The notes beneath the pieces are model-generated. The model had not been told where the DNA came from and made no database searches. It saw nothing but the letters and a program-made list of their open reading frames with translations. From NCBI GenBank assembly GCA_035311445.1, contig DATGCX010000165.1:1-27936 (forward strand): a stretch of 27,936 nucleotides of DNA, in the 5' to 3' direction. Source of the DNA: JAJPKK01 sp035311445. Lineage in GTDB: Bacteria > Pseudomonadota > Alphaproteobacteria > Rhizobiales > Xanthobacteraceae. Position numbers and translations under genes: made by a program. Below, piece after piece: positions 6,740-14,187 of this stretch (position 1 is its first letter; the number at the start of each line of letters is the position of its first letter).

Positions 6740-7910
6740 AAGCGATCGCGGCATTGCCATCATCGGCTACTACGAGACCAAGATCGAGCTCAAGTCTGGG
6801 CGTAGCGTCTACGACCTTGCCGGCGAGGCCATGGCGGGTGCGATCGCGCATGCCGGCATTGGCAAGTCGGAGATCGACGGGTTCGCGGTGTCGTCGTGCT
6901 TTTCCGACGCCGGCAATCCGTTCTACGCGCCCGTTCTCGCTTCCTATCTGGGCCTTGAGCTTGACTGGTGTCAGGTCACCGACCTCGGCGGCGCGTCTGC
7001 ATCCGGCAATGTGGCTCGCGCTGCGGCCGCGATTCGCTCCGGGATGTGCGACACCGTCCTGGTGCTCGCCGCCGACGCGCAATCCAGCGAAAACAAGGGA
7101 GCGATCGGGGCGTTCCGCAGCGAGTTCCAGTACTCCGTGGGCATCATGGGGCCGCCGGGCTATTTCGGGTTGCTGAGCCGACGCTACGATCACCAGTACG
7201 GCCTAGACCCAAAGGCGCTGGGCAAGCTCGCTATGACGCAGCGCAACCATGCCTTGATGAACGATAAGGCCTGCGAGAAGCTGCGCCGCCCGCTCACCAT
7301 CGAGGACTATCTCGCCTCGCCGATGATCTCCGATCCGATCCGGATGCTCGATTGCGTCATGGTGTGCGATGGCGCAAGTGCGCTTGTGGTCACCAGTACG
7401 ACCCGGGCGCAGGAGCTGGGCGCGCGGAAAAGGGTGCATCCGATCGGCTATGGCGAGCGGATCAATCATCTCGAGACCGAACAGTGTCCCGACATCACTG
7501 CTATCGGCCACAGTGTGGCCGGCACCCGCGCCCTCAAGGCAGCGGGGCTGACGCCGACGCAGATTCAATCGTTTCATCCGTATGATGACTTCCTGATCGC
7601 GATCGTGCTGCAGCTAGAACAGCTCGGCTTTTGTGAAATCGGCCGTGGCTGCCGCTTTGTTATGGAACATGATCTCTCTTACCGCGGCGACCTGCCGCTC
7701 AACACCGGCGGTGGACAGATCTCGGCCGGTCAGGCCGGACTCGCCGGCGGCGCCCATAACCTTGTCGAAGCCGTGCGGCAGTTGTTCGGCGAGGCGGGAG
7801 CGCGACAAGTGAAGCGGCGCGACAACGCCATGGTGACGGGGATCGGGTGGATCCCCTATGGGCGCAATTGGGCTTCGAGCACGGTTTTGATCCTGGAGGC
7901 GGCGCAATGA
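6714..7910 (+). CDS. Thiolase-fold (SCP2/Ltp2-like) protein without thiolase catalytic residues
   Basis: This 398-aa protein of the thiolase superfamily is close to SCP2-type lipid-transfer proteins annotated as acetyl-CoA acetyltransferases. Fold landmarks are AIIGYYETK at the N-terminus, VTDLGGASASGN (88-99) where true thiolases carry the nucleophilic Cys, HPYDDF (288-293), and NTGGGQISAGQAGLAGG (330-346) where thiolases carry GHP. Both the Cys and the GHP His are absent. The C-terminal Cys region reads TGIGWIPYG. This pattern fits the Ltp2-type retro-aldolases, which work on acyl-CoA side chains and need a DUF35 partner; such a partner follows directly, with its ATG overlapping this stop. 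The start at 6714 lies 7 nt after AAGGG; the frame is open to 6618. The substrate is unknown. Confidence 0.85.
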   Translation: MSYDQGRLISDRGIAIIGYYETKIELKSGRSVYDLAGEAMAGAIAHAGIGKSEIDGFAVSSCFSDAGNPFYAPVLASYLGLELDWCQVTDLGGASASGNVARAAAAIRSGMCDTVLVLAADAQSSENKGAIGAFRSEFQYSVGIMGPPGYFGLLSRRYDHQYGLDPKALGKLAMTQRNHALMNDKACEKLRRPLTIEDYLASPMISDPIRMLDCVMVCDGASALVVTSTTRAQELGARKRVHPIGYGERINHLETEQCPDITAIGHSVAGTRALKAAGLTPTQIQSFHPYDDFLIAIVLQLEQLGFCEIGRGCRFVMEHDLSYRGDLPLNTGGGQISAGQAGLAGGAHNLVEAVRQLFGEAGARQVKRRDNAMVTGIGWIPYGRNWASSTVLILEAAQ

Positions 7911-8323
7911 GCACCCTCGATCCGTTGGCTGGCCAGCGCCCGGCGCCGGTGCCATGTAATTTCACCAAACCGTTCTGGGACGCCGCCCGGGAATGCAAGC
8001 TGCTGCTGCAGTACGATCCGGACGCCGGCAAGTACCAGTTTTATCCGCGGCCGATCAGCATTTTTTCCGGCCGACGCAATCTCGAATGGCGCGAAGCATC
8101 AGGCAAGGGCACGATCTACACCTACACGGTGAGCTACAAGGCGCCGCCTCCATTCAAGGGTGTTTCGCCGTTCATCGTCGTGACGGTGGAACTGTCGGAG
8201 GGCGTCCGTGTTATGACGAACCTGATCAATTGTCCGCCTGATCAGGTCAAGATCGGCATGCCGGTTCGCCTGGCCTGGGTCAAGGCAGGTGAACTGAACT
8301 TTCCAGTGTTCGAGCCTGATTGA
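7907..8323 (+). CDS. DUF35/OB-fold partner protein with degenerate zinc ribbon
   Basis: This 138-aa protein has the layout of the DUF35 family: an N-terminal helix (FTKPFWDAARECKL), a rubredoxin-like ribbon, then an OB fold (EWREASGKGTIYTYTV to the end). These proteins form complexes with thiolase-fold partners and help position the acyl-CoA. The four ribbon cysteines expected in the family are replaced by Y36, D39, S51 and S54, while the backbone motif YPRP and the OB-fold signature SGKGTIYTY remain. The only cysteines left (C17, C30, C110) are not ribbon ligands. The ATG overlaps the stop codon of the thiolase-like gene (ATGA), so the two are translationally coupled. The longer frame from 7847 lies inside the upstream gene and is rejected. 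Confidence 0.82.
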   Translation: MSTLDPLAGQRPAPVPCNFTKPFWDAARECKLLLQYDPDAGKYQFYPRPISIFSGRRNLEWREASGKGTIYTYTVSYKAPPPFKGVSPFIVVTVELSEGVRVMTNLINCPPDQVKIGMPVRLAWVKAGELNFPVFEPD

Positions 8324-8329
8324 TTCATC

Positions 8330-9100
8330 GTGCCTCTGAACGCCGCCGTTGAAGCCCCGACGACGCGGGCGTATATGCAGCATATGGAACACGATGTGGT
8401 TGATGCTGCCATGGTCGAATGCGAGCGTTGCGGAAAAGCAGCGGCGCTGTGCCTATGCGACACGATTGCGCCCTTCGACAACCGCATTGAGGTGCTCATC
8501 CTCCAGCATCCGCAGGAGCAGGAGCGCGAGTTCGGCACCGCCCGTTTGGCCGCCCGGCATTTCCGTCGTGCCATCCTCAAGGTCGGGCTGTCATGGCCGA
8601 GCCTGAGCAAGATTCTTGGCCGTTCCGTTGATCCGCAGCGCTGGGCGATCCTCTATCTCGGATCCGCCAAGACAGCCGCGCTCGCGCCCGACCGCGAAAT
8701 CGTCATGCTTAACCGCAAGGGCGAACCGGAGCACAATCAGGACGCGCTGCTGGCCGATATCGAGGGAATCGTGCTGCTCGACGGCAACTGGGGTCAGGCC
8801 AAGGCGCTGTGGTGGCGCAACGCCTGGATGCTCAAGTGCCGGCGCATTATTCTGCGACCACCGCGGCGGTCGCGGTTCGGCCAGCTCCGGCGAGAGCCCC
8901 GCCCTGACGGTTTGTCGACCATCGAGGCAGCCGCCATGCTGATAAGCCGGCTGGAGAACCGGCCTGAGATCGAGGCTGCGCTCACCGCCAGCTTCGAGAG
9001 AATGCTGGCGCGCCACCGCATGGCTCATAAGCGGGCTCAGACAGGTCGCCGACGACCCCGGAACTCAGGAGCACTAACGACCTCGGAACCAGCGTCCTGA
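8330..9100 (+). CDS. DTW-domain protein, probable tRNA-uridine aminocarboxypropyltransferase
   Basis: The protein is up to 256 aa and belongs to the DTW family (YfiP/TapT), which transfers the 3-amino-3-carboxypropyl group of SAM to uridine in tRNA (acp3U). Visible features are an N-terminal zinc knuckle CERCGKAAALCLCD, LILQHPQEQ, the signature LDGNWGQAKALWWRN (the family D-x-T-W with Asn for Thr), and RPDGLSTIEAAA near the C-terminus. The C-terminal 30 residues are basic and low in complexity. The start is uncertain: GTG at 8330 is only 6 nt past the upstream stop and lacks a good ribosome-binding site, and ATGs at 8375, 8384 and 8411 also precede the zinc knuckle. It is probably cotranscribed with the thiolase-like/DUF35 pair, though the functions look unrelated. 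Confidence 0.85.
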   Translation: MPLNAAVEAPTTRAYMQHMEHDVVDAAMVECERCGKAAALCLCDTIAPFDNRIEVLILQHPQEQEREFGTARLAARHFRRAILKVGLSWPSLSKILGRSVDPQRWAILYLGSAKTAALAPDREIVMLNRKGEPEHNQDALLADIEGIVLLDGNWGQAKALWWRNAWMLKCRRIILRPPRRSRFGQLRREPRPDGLSTIEAAAMLISRLENRPEIEAALTASFERMLARHRMAHKRAQTGRRRPRNSGALTTSEPAS

Positions 9101-9116
9101 GAATATGGTCGCCCGG

Positions 9117-9134
9117 GTGTGAGATACCTCACAC
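9117..9134. promoter_or_regulatory. CRP-type operator dyad
   Basis: GTGTGAG at 9117-9123 and CTCACAC at 9128-9134 form a perfect dyad. Within it, TGTGA-N6-TCACA (9118-9133) is an exact match to the CRP half-site consensus. It lies between the DTW gene and the cysteine peptidase gene, 128 bp or 227 bp upstream of the two candidate starts of the latter. Confidence 0.55.
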
Positions 9135-9360
9135 ACGTCAAGAAGTCACCTGAACTAGGTTGTCGATCTCGAATTTCACAACGGCCCATGCGCGGGTGCT
9201 CGCCGTTGTGCACGTCTCCGAGAAACTGTCGACTCGGCACATCAAGTGCGAGGAGATAACGATGAGGCGGGCACGTCCACCGACGAAAACTCGCGGGCCA
9301 CTGACGAAATTCGCAGGCCCACCTGAAACGTCAATCCCAACTTTGAGAGGAGTACGGTCC

Positions 9361-10101
9361 ATGACGTCTCGTCGGTTCGGAAAGCACCCGCCAAAACACG
9401 ACTATCGTACATTGCGGTTCAAGGATTACCTGCTGCCTTCGATTGCTGCACCGCCTCCTTCCATAAACGTTCTGACTCGCGTCTATGCCAACCTGAAGAC
9501 GAAGGATCCGACCACGCTATTCCCGATGGATGGCAACGATACGTTGGGGGACTGCACGATTGCGGCCCTGGCACATGCCGTCACGACCTATCGCGGGCTG
9601 CTGGGCAAAAAACAGATCATGAGCAGACAGGCCGTAGTCAAGTTGTACGCCCATCTGACGGGCGGCCCGGACACCGGGCTGAACGAACTTGATGTCCTGA
9701 ACTACTGGCGTCAAAAGAGCGTCGGCGGCGACAAGATACTGGCCTACGTCCGTATCGATCCGAAAAGTCACACCCATATCGAGCAAGCCATTCAGCTCTT
9801 CGGCGGCGTGTATCTCGGTTTCCAGGTTCAGCAGAACTGCGTGCAGGAATTCGACGCCCGTCAGCCCTGGACCCCTGGTCCACTGACCAACGACGGGCAC
9901 GCTGTCTTTGCGGTCGGTTACGACCAGGAAGGCGTAACCGTGCTGACTTGGGGCAATACGCAGCAGGCCACCTGGGCTTGGTGGGATGAGTGCGTCGATG
10001 AAGCATACGCTATTCTTCCACCTGAGGCGAAGAATCCTGACTTTGCGCCAGGCTTCGACATAGCGCAGCTCGAGTCAGATCTTGGCGACGTGGCGAATTG
10101 A
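9361..10101 (+). CDS. Papain-like cysteine peptidase homologue
   Basis: A protein of 246 aa (from ATG 9361 behind GAGAGGAG) or 279 aa (from ATG 9262 behind GAGGAGATAACG). Both starts are in frame and have strong ribosome-binding sites, so the extent of the N-terminus is open. The catalytic layout of a papain-like (C1/C39-type) peptidase is visible: GDCTIAALAHAV with C65, NDGHAVFAVGYD with H180, and TWGNTQQATWAWWDEC with N199 (numbers from 9361). No signal peptide is seen with either start. The extra N-terminus from 9262 has a repeated PPTKTRGPLTKFAGPP pattern, from a 24-bp imperfect duplication. Substrates are unknown; homologues occur scattered in bacterial and phage genomes (recollection). 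A CRP-type dyad lies upstream. Confidence 0.72.
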   Translation: MTSRRFGKHPPKHDYRTLRFKDYLLPSIAAPPPSINVLTRVYANLKTKDPTTLFPMDGNDTLGDCTIAALAHAVTTYRGLLGKKQIMSRQAVVKLYAHLTGGPDTGLNELDVLNYWRQKSVGGDKILAYVRIDPKSHTHIEQAIQLFGGVYLGFQVQQNCVQEFDARQPWTPGPLTNDGHAVFAVGYDQEGVTVLTWGNTQQATWAWWDECVDEAYAILPPEAKNPDFAPGFDIAQLESDLGDVAN

Positions 10102-10148
10102 GCGCGGCGCATTCGTTCCGGCGCGCGTTTAGATTTGCAGCGGCTTCG

Positions 10149-10178
10149 CCCCCTCTCCCCGCACGCGGGGAGAGGGGG
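10149..10178 (+). terminator. GC-rich hairpin after cysteine peptidase gene
   Basis: A 12-bp perfect inverted repeat (CCCCCTCTCCCC at 10149-10160, GGGGAGAGGGGG at 10167-10178) encloses GCACGC, which can itself pair. There is no T run, so it may be a repeat-type element that also limits read-through. Confidence 0.55.
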
Positions 10179-10224
10179 TAATCTAACGGAGGTCGCACGA
10201 TAAAGCGGCTTCATTGAAAATGCG

Positions 10225-10266
10225 CTCGAAGGGTCTGTCTGGAAACTCGAAGGGTCTGTCTGGAAA
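10225..10266. repeat. 21-bp tandem duplication
   Basis: Two perfect adjacent copies of a 21-bp unit that begins CTCGAAGGGTCTG and ends GGAAA lie at 10225-10245 and 10246-10266. They are in non-coding sequence next to the palindromic element at 10286-10392. Confidence 0.8.
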
Positions 10267-10285
10267 CAAGTGAATCACTTCCAGT

Positions 10286-10392
10286 GTCTTGCCCCGCGAA
10301 AGCGGGGCATTCAGTAATCACCGGGTCATGGGCTGTGCTCAATCGAAACCAAGTCGTTACTGGATCGCCCGCTTGCGCTGACGATGACACTT
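10286..10392. repeat. Bradyrhizobial-type paired-hairpin intergenic element
   Basis: The left end is GCCCCGC-GAAA-GCGGGGC (10291-10308), a perfect stem closed by a GNRA tetraloop, followed by ATTCAGTAA. The right end has TTACTGGATCGCCCGC, the inverted partner of the CATTCAGTAA flank, then GCGCTGACGATGACA. The pair gives a roughly 105-bp imperfect palindrome. It matches a dispersed repeat I recall from Bradyrhizobium and Rhodopseudomonas intergenic regions. Confidence 0.55.
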
Positions 10393-10511
10393 CTTTGGAG
10401 TCCTTATTCCTGGACGGGCTCTAAGTCAGGAAAAATTTTCTAAACCATGGAATCTGTCGCAGGCTCGCGTGCGGTGCTCGCCGACCGGAATGACTTTGAC
10501 CGCGCCCCGGG

Positions 10512-10787
10512 TTAACGACGGCGGAACTGTTGGCGCGCAGGCGGACGGGCAATGGTCGTGGCGCGATCGTCCTTGTGGCGGAAGATTATGCGGCCTTTTT
10601 CCAGGTCGTAAGGCGACATTTCCACAATGACGCGGTCGCCCGCCAGAGTCTTGATGCGATTCTTCTTCATCTTGCCCGCCGTGTAGGCGATGATCTCATG
10701 TCCGGTGTCAAGCTTCACCCGATAACGGGTGTCCGGCAGGATTTCTGTGACTAGGCCCTCGAATTCAATCAACTCTTCTTTCGCCAT
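10512..10787 (-). CDS. infA: Translation initiation factor IF-1
   Basis: This 91-aa protein is IF-1, the small OB-fold factor that binds the ribosomal A site on the 30S subunit and helps IF-2 and IF-3 select the start codon. Hallmarks are the N-terminal EFEGLVTEILPDTRYRVKL, the GHEIIAYTAGKMKKNRI strand-loop, and GDRVIVEMSPYDLEKGRIIFR. The family is normally about 72 aa. This one has some 19 extra C-terminal residues, basic and Pro/Arg/Gln-rich (ARPPARQQFRRR), of the type seen in additional IF-1 copies of Bradyrhizobium relatives. The ATG at 10787 lies behind GGAGTGAG. It stands alone, with no ribosomal or cold-shock gene nearby in this window. Confidence 0.93.
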   Translation of the reverse strand: MAKEELIEFEGLVTEILPDTRYRVKLDTGHEIIAYTAGKMKKNRIKTLAGDRVIVEMSPYDLEKGRIIFRHKDDRATTIARPPARQQFRRR

Positions 10788-11547
10788 GGTTTCTCACTCC
10801 GGTCGATCGGCGATGCGGGGAGGATAGCGGCGTGGCGCGACCACACGATCCAGAAACGCAACGCGGCCGAGATCGTTTATCGGATGATTCGCAATTGCGG
10901 ATTGGCCTGCACGCGCGTGGCGACCCGGGTCAGGATCTGAATGCGCCGGATGCGGCCTTCTGCGGTCAGGACGGCTGAAGTTTTCCTCCGCAAGCGCGCG
11001 GTCGACGGGCGCGGCGAGGCCGAAACTTTGAAAGGGGCTCAATCGGTGACTTTCCTATTGCGACATCGGCGCTCGCTGATGCAACTCAGCGACGCAGACC
11101 GCGCTTATGGTAACATCCCGCGTGGTCTGGGCTGCCGTCCGATGAACAGCTAAAGGCCGAAACCGTCCGCTTAGTTCGATGAACCGGAACATCCGATTTC
11201 CGCTCAGCTGGTTTCGGGTTCGTGCACGCAGCCAAAAACGATCGGGAAACCCGATCATCCGCTCGCCGTCACATATGATGCAATCCGGGGCGCTTTTCAA
11301 GCCAAAAGCACCTTCCTGCCCGGCTCGTCATACCGTGTTATTGCAGGCTTAAGCGACCGTATGGCTCCGATTGTGTGGCGCGGGCGACACGCACGTATGA
11401 ATTTCACCAGGAAACTGAGGTGTCCTGCTTGTTCGGGTGTTTACGCGGATGTACTCGGGGATTGGGCCGGATGGGGCGAAAGTGTTGCTGGTGCCGCGGC
11501 GTTGCTTTGAACGGGTCGCTTTCCATGCCTGATCCCTATGGGGTTTG
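10788..11547. other. 760-bp region without a supported gene
   Basis: Between infA and the WaaG-like gene I find no reading frame with a recognisable product or ribosome-binding site; frames at 11055-11300 and 11349-11570 on the minus strand look random in composition. The region holds the infA promoter side and an orphan minus-strand terminator at 11234-11256, which may mark an unannotated RNA. Confidence 0.45.
11234..11256 (-). terminator. Orphan intrinsic terminator
   Basis: GATCGGG (11240-11246) and CCCGATC (11250-11256) form a perfect 7-bp stem with a 3-nt AAA/TTT loop. Read on the minus strand it is followed after one base by TTTTT (11234-11238 as A on the plus strand). No supported gene ends just upstream of it. 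Confidence 0.5.
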
Positions 11548-12774
11548 ATGCGTATCGCATTCGCCATCATGAAGCTTTTTCCGGGCGGCGGCCTGCAGCG
11601 TGATTGTGTCGAGATCGCAAGGTATTGTCGTCAACGCGGGCATGAGGTCGTCATCTTCACCTCCTTCAAGGACGCGAGCGACTTTGCGGATGATCTCGCG
11701 GTGGCGGTTCTGCCAATCAGGCAGAGCACCAATCACCGCATGCTGGAGGATTTCGCAACATCGTTCAGATGGGTTGCCTCGTTACAAGGCTTCGACCTCG
11801 TGGTCGGTTTCGACAAGCTCACGCACCTCGATGTGCTTTATTGCGCTGATCCATCGGTCTATTTTCGCATGACGGCAGAGCGCTTTCGTTTTCTGATCCC
11901 GCGCTATCGCACGTATCTCGCGCTCGAACGCGCTACCTTCGAGCCCGAACGCAAGACCAAGGTGGTGATGCTGAGCCGCAAGCAGCTCAACGAATACCGA
12001 AACGTATGGCATACGCCGCCGGAGCGCCTGTCGCTGCTGCCGCCGACGATCTCGAGTGCCCGCCGGCATCCGGAATATCGCATCAATGGCGTGCGCGCTG
12101 CGTTGCGCACGGAACTCGGCTTGATGCCTCGAGACTGGCTGTGGATTGCCATCGGGGTGCAGCCGCATACCAAGGGGCTCGATCGCACAATGGCGGCGCT
12201 GCGCGAATTTCCGATGGCGAAGCTCCTCGTTATCGGACTCACCGAGACAAGCACGCGCGCCGCCAGGGCGATGGCGGCGCGGGCGAGGCGGCTGGGGTTA
12301 GAGAATCGCATTTCGTTCCTCGGCCACCGGGAAGATATTGCGGAAGTGATGGCAGCCGCCGATCTCCTGGTTCATCCGGCGCGACGCGACACCACCGGAA
12401 CCGTCATTCTCGAAGCGGTCGTCAATGGCCTGCCGGTCGTCACCACGTCGGTCTGCGGATATGCCCAGCATGTCGACGCCGCAGAGGCCGGCATCGTCAT
12501 CGACGAGCCATTCGAACACACGGCATTCATCGCGGCTCTCTCGACTGCCGAAGATGCCGGGCTGCGCAGCCGGTGGTCGGCATCGGCCGAGCACTATGGC
12601 GCGCAACGCTTTCTCTACGACGGACGGGCGCGCGCGGCCGAAATCATCCTGGCGGCCGCCGCCGAGCGGGTTCACCGGAGAGCGAAAGCGGCCGGCGAGG
12701 AGAGCCCGGCGAGTGCTGAGGTCATCTACCTCCACGAGTCAGGGCGAATGCGCGATGCGAGTGTGCCTTCATAG
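11548..12774 (+). CDS. WaaG-like glycosyltransferase, family GT4
   Basis: This 408-aa retaining GT-B glycosyltransferase resembles E. coli WaaG (RfaG), which adds the first glucose to heptose of the LPS inner core. Matching blocks in order are the N-terminal MRIAFAIMKLFPGGGLQRD, GFDKLTHLDVLYCADPS, the RYRTYLALERATFEP stretch, PERLSLLPPTI, the nucleotide-sugar part with IGVQPHTKGLDRTMAALREFP, MAAADLLVHPARRDTTG, and LEAVVNGLPVVTTSVCGYA. The usual E-x7-E active-site pair is D281-x7-E289 here, so the first Glu is replaced by Asp. The start is ATG at 11548 after GGGG. No LPS kinase (WaaP) or heptosyltransferase follows; downstream is a palindromic repeat and a convergent GT2. The acceptor is likely an envelope glycan but unproven. 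Confidence 0.82.
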   Translation: MRIAFAIMKLFPGGGLQRDCVEIARYCRQRGHEVVIFTSFKDASDFADDLAVAVLPIRQSTNHRMLEDFATSFRWVASLQGFDLVVGFDKLTHLDVLYCADPSVYFRMTAERFRFLIPRYRTYLALERATFEPERKTKVVMLSRKQLNEYRNVWHTPPERLSLLPPTISSARRHPEYRINGVRAALRTELGLMPRDWLWIAIGVQPHTKGLDRTMAALREFPMAKLLVIGLTETSTRAARAMAARARRLGLENRISFLGHREDIAEVMAAADLLVHPARRDTTGTVILEAVVNGLPVVTTSVCGYAQHVDAAEAGIVIDEPFEHTAFIAALSTAEDAGLRSRWSASAEHYGAQRFLYDGRARAAEIILAAAAERVHRRAKAAGEESPASAEVIYLHESGRMRDASVPS

Positions 12775-12903
12775 TTTCGCAAGAGCGGATTCTGCGGAAT
12801 CTCTCGCGAGTCGTGGCTGGGCTTGTCGCTCGCTTCAGCCAACATGAAGTGATCGACCGTTATGAAAGCGATAGCAATGGCCTCGTGCCGACGGAACGAT
12901 GAT

Positions 12904-12975
12904 GTAGGGGCGACCCTTGTGGTCGCCCCTGTTGCCAGATGCGACGAATGGGGCGATCACAAGGGTCGCCCCTAC
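12904..12975. repeat. GGGGCGACC-type palindromic element (MITE/REP-like)
   Basis: Two 26-nt arms (12904-12929 and 12950-12975) are inverted copies with a single mismatch, separated by 20 bp. Each arm is itself a palindrome: GGGGCGACC-cttgt-GGTCGCCCC on the left, nearly so on the right. The motif GTAGGGGCGACC-CTTGTGG is one I recall as a widespread dispersed repeat in unrelated bacteria. Confidence 0.75.
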
Positions 12976-13026
12976 AGCGAGCGATGCGGGCAGACGCCGC
13001 TTGTGCGACCGCTCCAACGTTATGAC

Positions 13027-13063
13027 TTGATCGATGCTCCAAATGAGTTGATCGATGCTCCAA
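13027..13063. repeat. 16-bp direct repeat
   Basis: TTGATCGATGCTCCAA occurs at 13027-13042 and again at 13048-13063, a 21-bp period, in the non-coding gap between the palindromic element and the 3' end of the GT2 gene. Confidence 0.75.
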
Positions 13064-13090
13064 TCCCATCAGATTGGCTGAAGCGATCGT

Positions 13091-14179
13091 CTAGTCCCGG
13101 CCGCCGCGATTATCTTTGTCCGGTGTCTCGAAATTCGGGGTCGCCGCGACATACCCGGCGACGATGCTGTGCCATACCAAGCCGATCGCACGAGCCGGAT
13201 GAAGCACGGCGATCAGCATCGCTATCCACAGATGCCGCGGACCGATTGGCGATCCGATTTCGCGCAACAGCGCCTTCAATCGCACTTGCGCGAGGCGCCG
13301 CTCGACATGATTGAGCGAGCCCAGCCGGCCCGACACGGCCCGAATATATTGCGCTCCCTGCAGCCGATCGGAATCAAGCAAACGGTAGAGACCGACGTCC
13401 TCTGCAAAGAACGATGTCTCGGCCTCTTTGGCCCACCAATGCGGCGGCGCCGTAAGAACACCAGCGGGATCGCTCGTGCTGCTGCGCCGGCCTGCGGCCG
13501 ATCGCTGCGCGAGCCGCACCGAGAATGATTGCCGGATCGCTTCGCGCCGGGACAGGTTGGAATCGTGCCGGCGGTACTGGGTGAGATAGTCCGCGAGATT
13601 GGCAATCCCACCGGCCTCCGCCATGCGCAGCCACAGATCGTAGTCTTCCGCCGCCCGGAAGGCAGCGCGGTATCCGCCGAGCCGGCGCACCAACGCGGTA
13701 CGCATCATGACAGAGGAATGGATGAACGGGTTGGTGCGCCCCAGAACGCGCGCGAGCCTTGCACCACCGGTCGGCGGCGCAAGGCGGCCGACGACATTGC
13801 CCGCCGCGTCGATGCGCTCCGCAAAGGTGCCAAGCAGCCCGACCTCCGGATGGGCCTCCATGAAGGCGAATTGCTTGGCGAGGCGATCGGGCTTGGCGAG
13901 ATCATCGGCATCGAGCCGCGCCACATAGGGCGCGCGCGCCGCCGCGATCCCATTGTTGAGCGCCGCCACGATGCCCTGCGCCGCCTGATGCAGGAGACAG
14001 ATACGGTCATCATCGGCGGCGCAGCCGAAGAGCATGGCAGCAGTACTGTCGTCCGACCCGTCGTCGACGATCAAAAATTCGAAATCGCTGAAATCCTGCG
14101 CCCGGACGCTCACGACCGCCTCCGCCAGCCACTCCGCGCCGTTGCGCACCGGCATGATGACGGATATGGCGGGGGTCAT
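13091..14179 (-). CDS. Glycosyltransferase family 2 protein
   Basis: This 362-aa GT-A fold glycosyltransferase starts with ISVIMPVRNGAEWLAEAVVSV, has FLIVDDGSDDST (residues about 35-46), the metal-binding RLDADD motif near 90, HSSVMMRTALVRRLGGY, and the AEDYDLWLRMAEAGG motif with the likely catalytic Asp-rich acceptor loop. It inverts a nucleotide-sugar onto an unknown acceptor, probably in surface polysaccharide synthesis. A hydrophobic stretch near the C-terminus (IAMLIAVLHPARAIGL) may touch the membrane. It begins 8 nt after the stop of the DUF4062 gene and is likely cotranscribed with it. The ribosome-binding site is poor, which also fits coupling to the upstream gene. Confidence 0.86.
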   Translation of the reverse strand: MTPAISVIMPVRNGAEWLAEAVVSVRAQDFSDFEFLIVDDGSDDSTAAMLFGCAADDDRICLLHQAAQGIVAALNNGIAAARAPYVARLDADDLAKPDRLAKQFAFMEAHPEVGLLGTFAERIDAAGNVVGRLAPPTGGARLARVLGRTNPFIHSSVMMRTALVRRLGGYRAAFRAAEDYDLWLRMAEAGGIANLADYLTQYRRHDSNLSRREAIRQSFSVRLAQRSAAGRRSSTSDPAGVLTAPPHWWAKEAETSFFAEDVGLYRLLDSDRLQGAQYIRAVSGRLGSLNHVERRLAQVRLKALLREIGSPIGPRHLWIAMLIAVLHPARAIGLVWHSIVAGYVAATPNFETPDKDNRGGRD

Positions 14180-14187
14180 GGCGGGGG

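Noticed and set aside
12754..12846. Short plus-strand frame overlapping the end of the WaaG-like gene, possible remnant of an LPS kinase
   Set aside because: Only 30 codons, no recognisable kinase motif and no ribosome-binding site.
12904..13063. CRISPR-like appearance of repeated motifs near the palindromic element
   Set aside because: Only two copies of each motif, in inverted or short tandem form, with no regular spacers and no cas genes.
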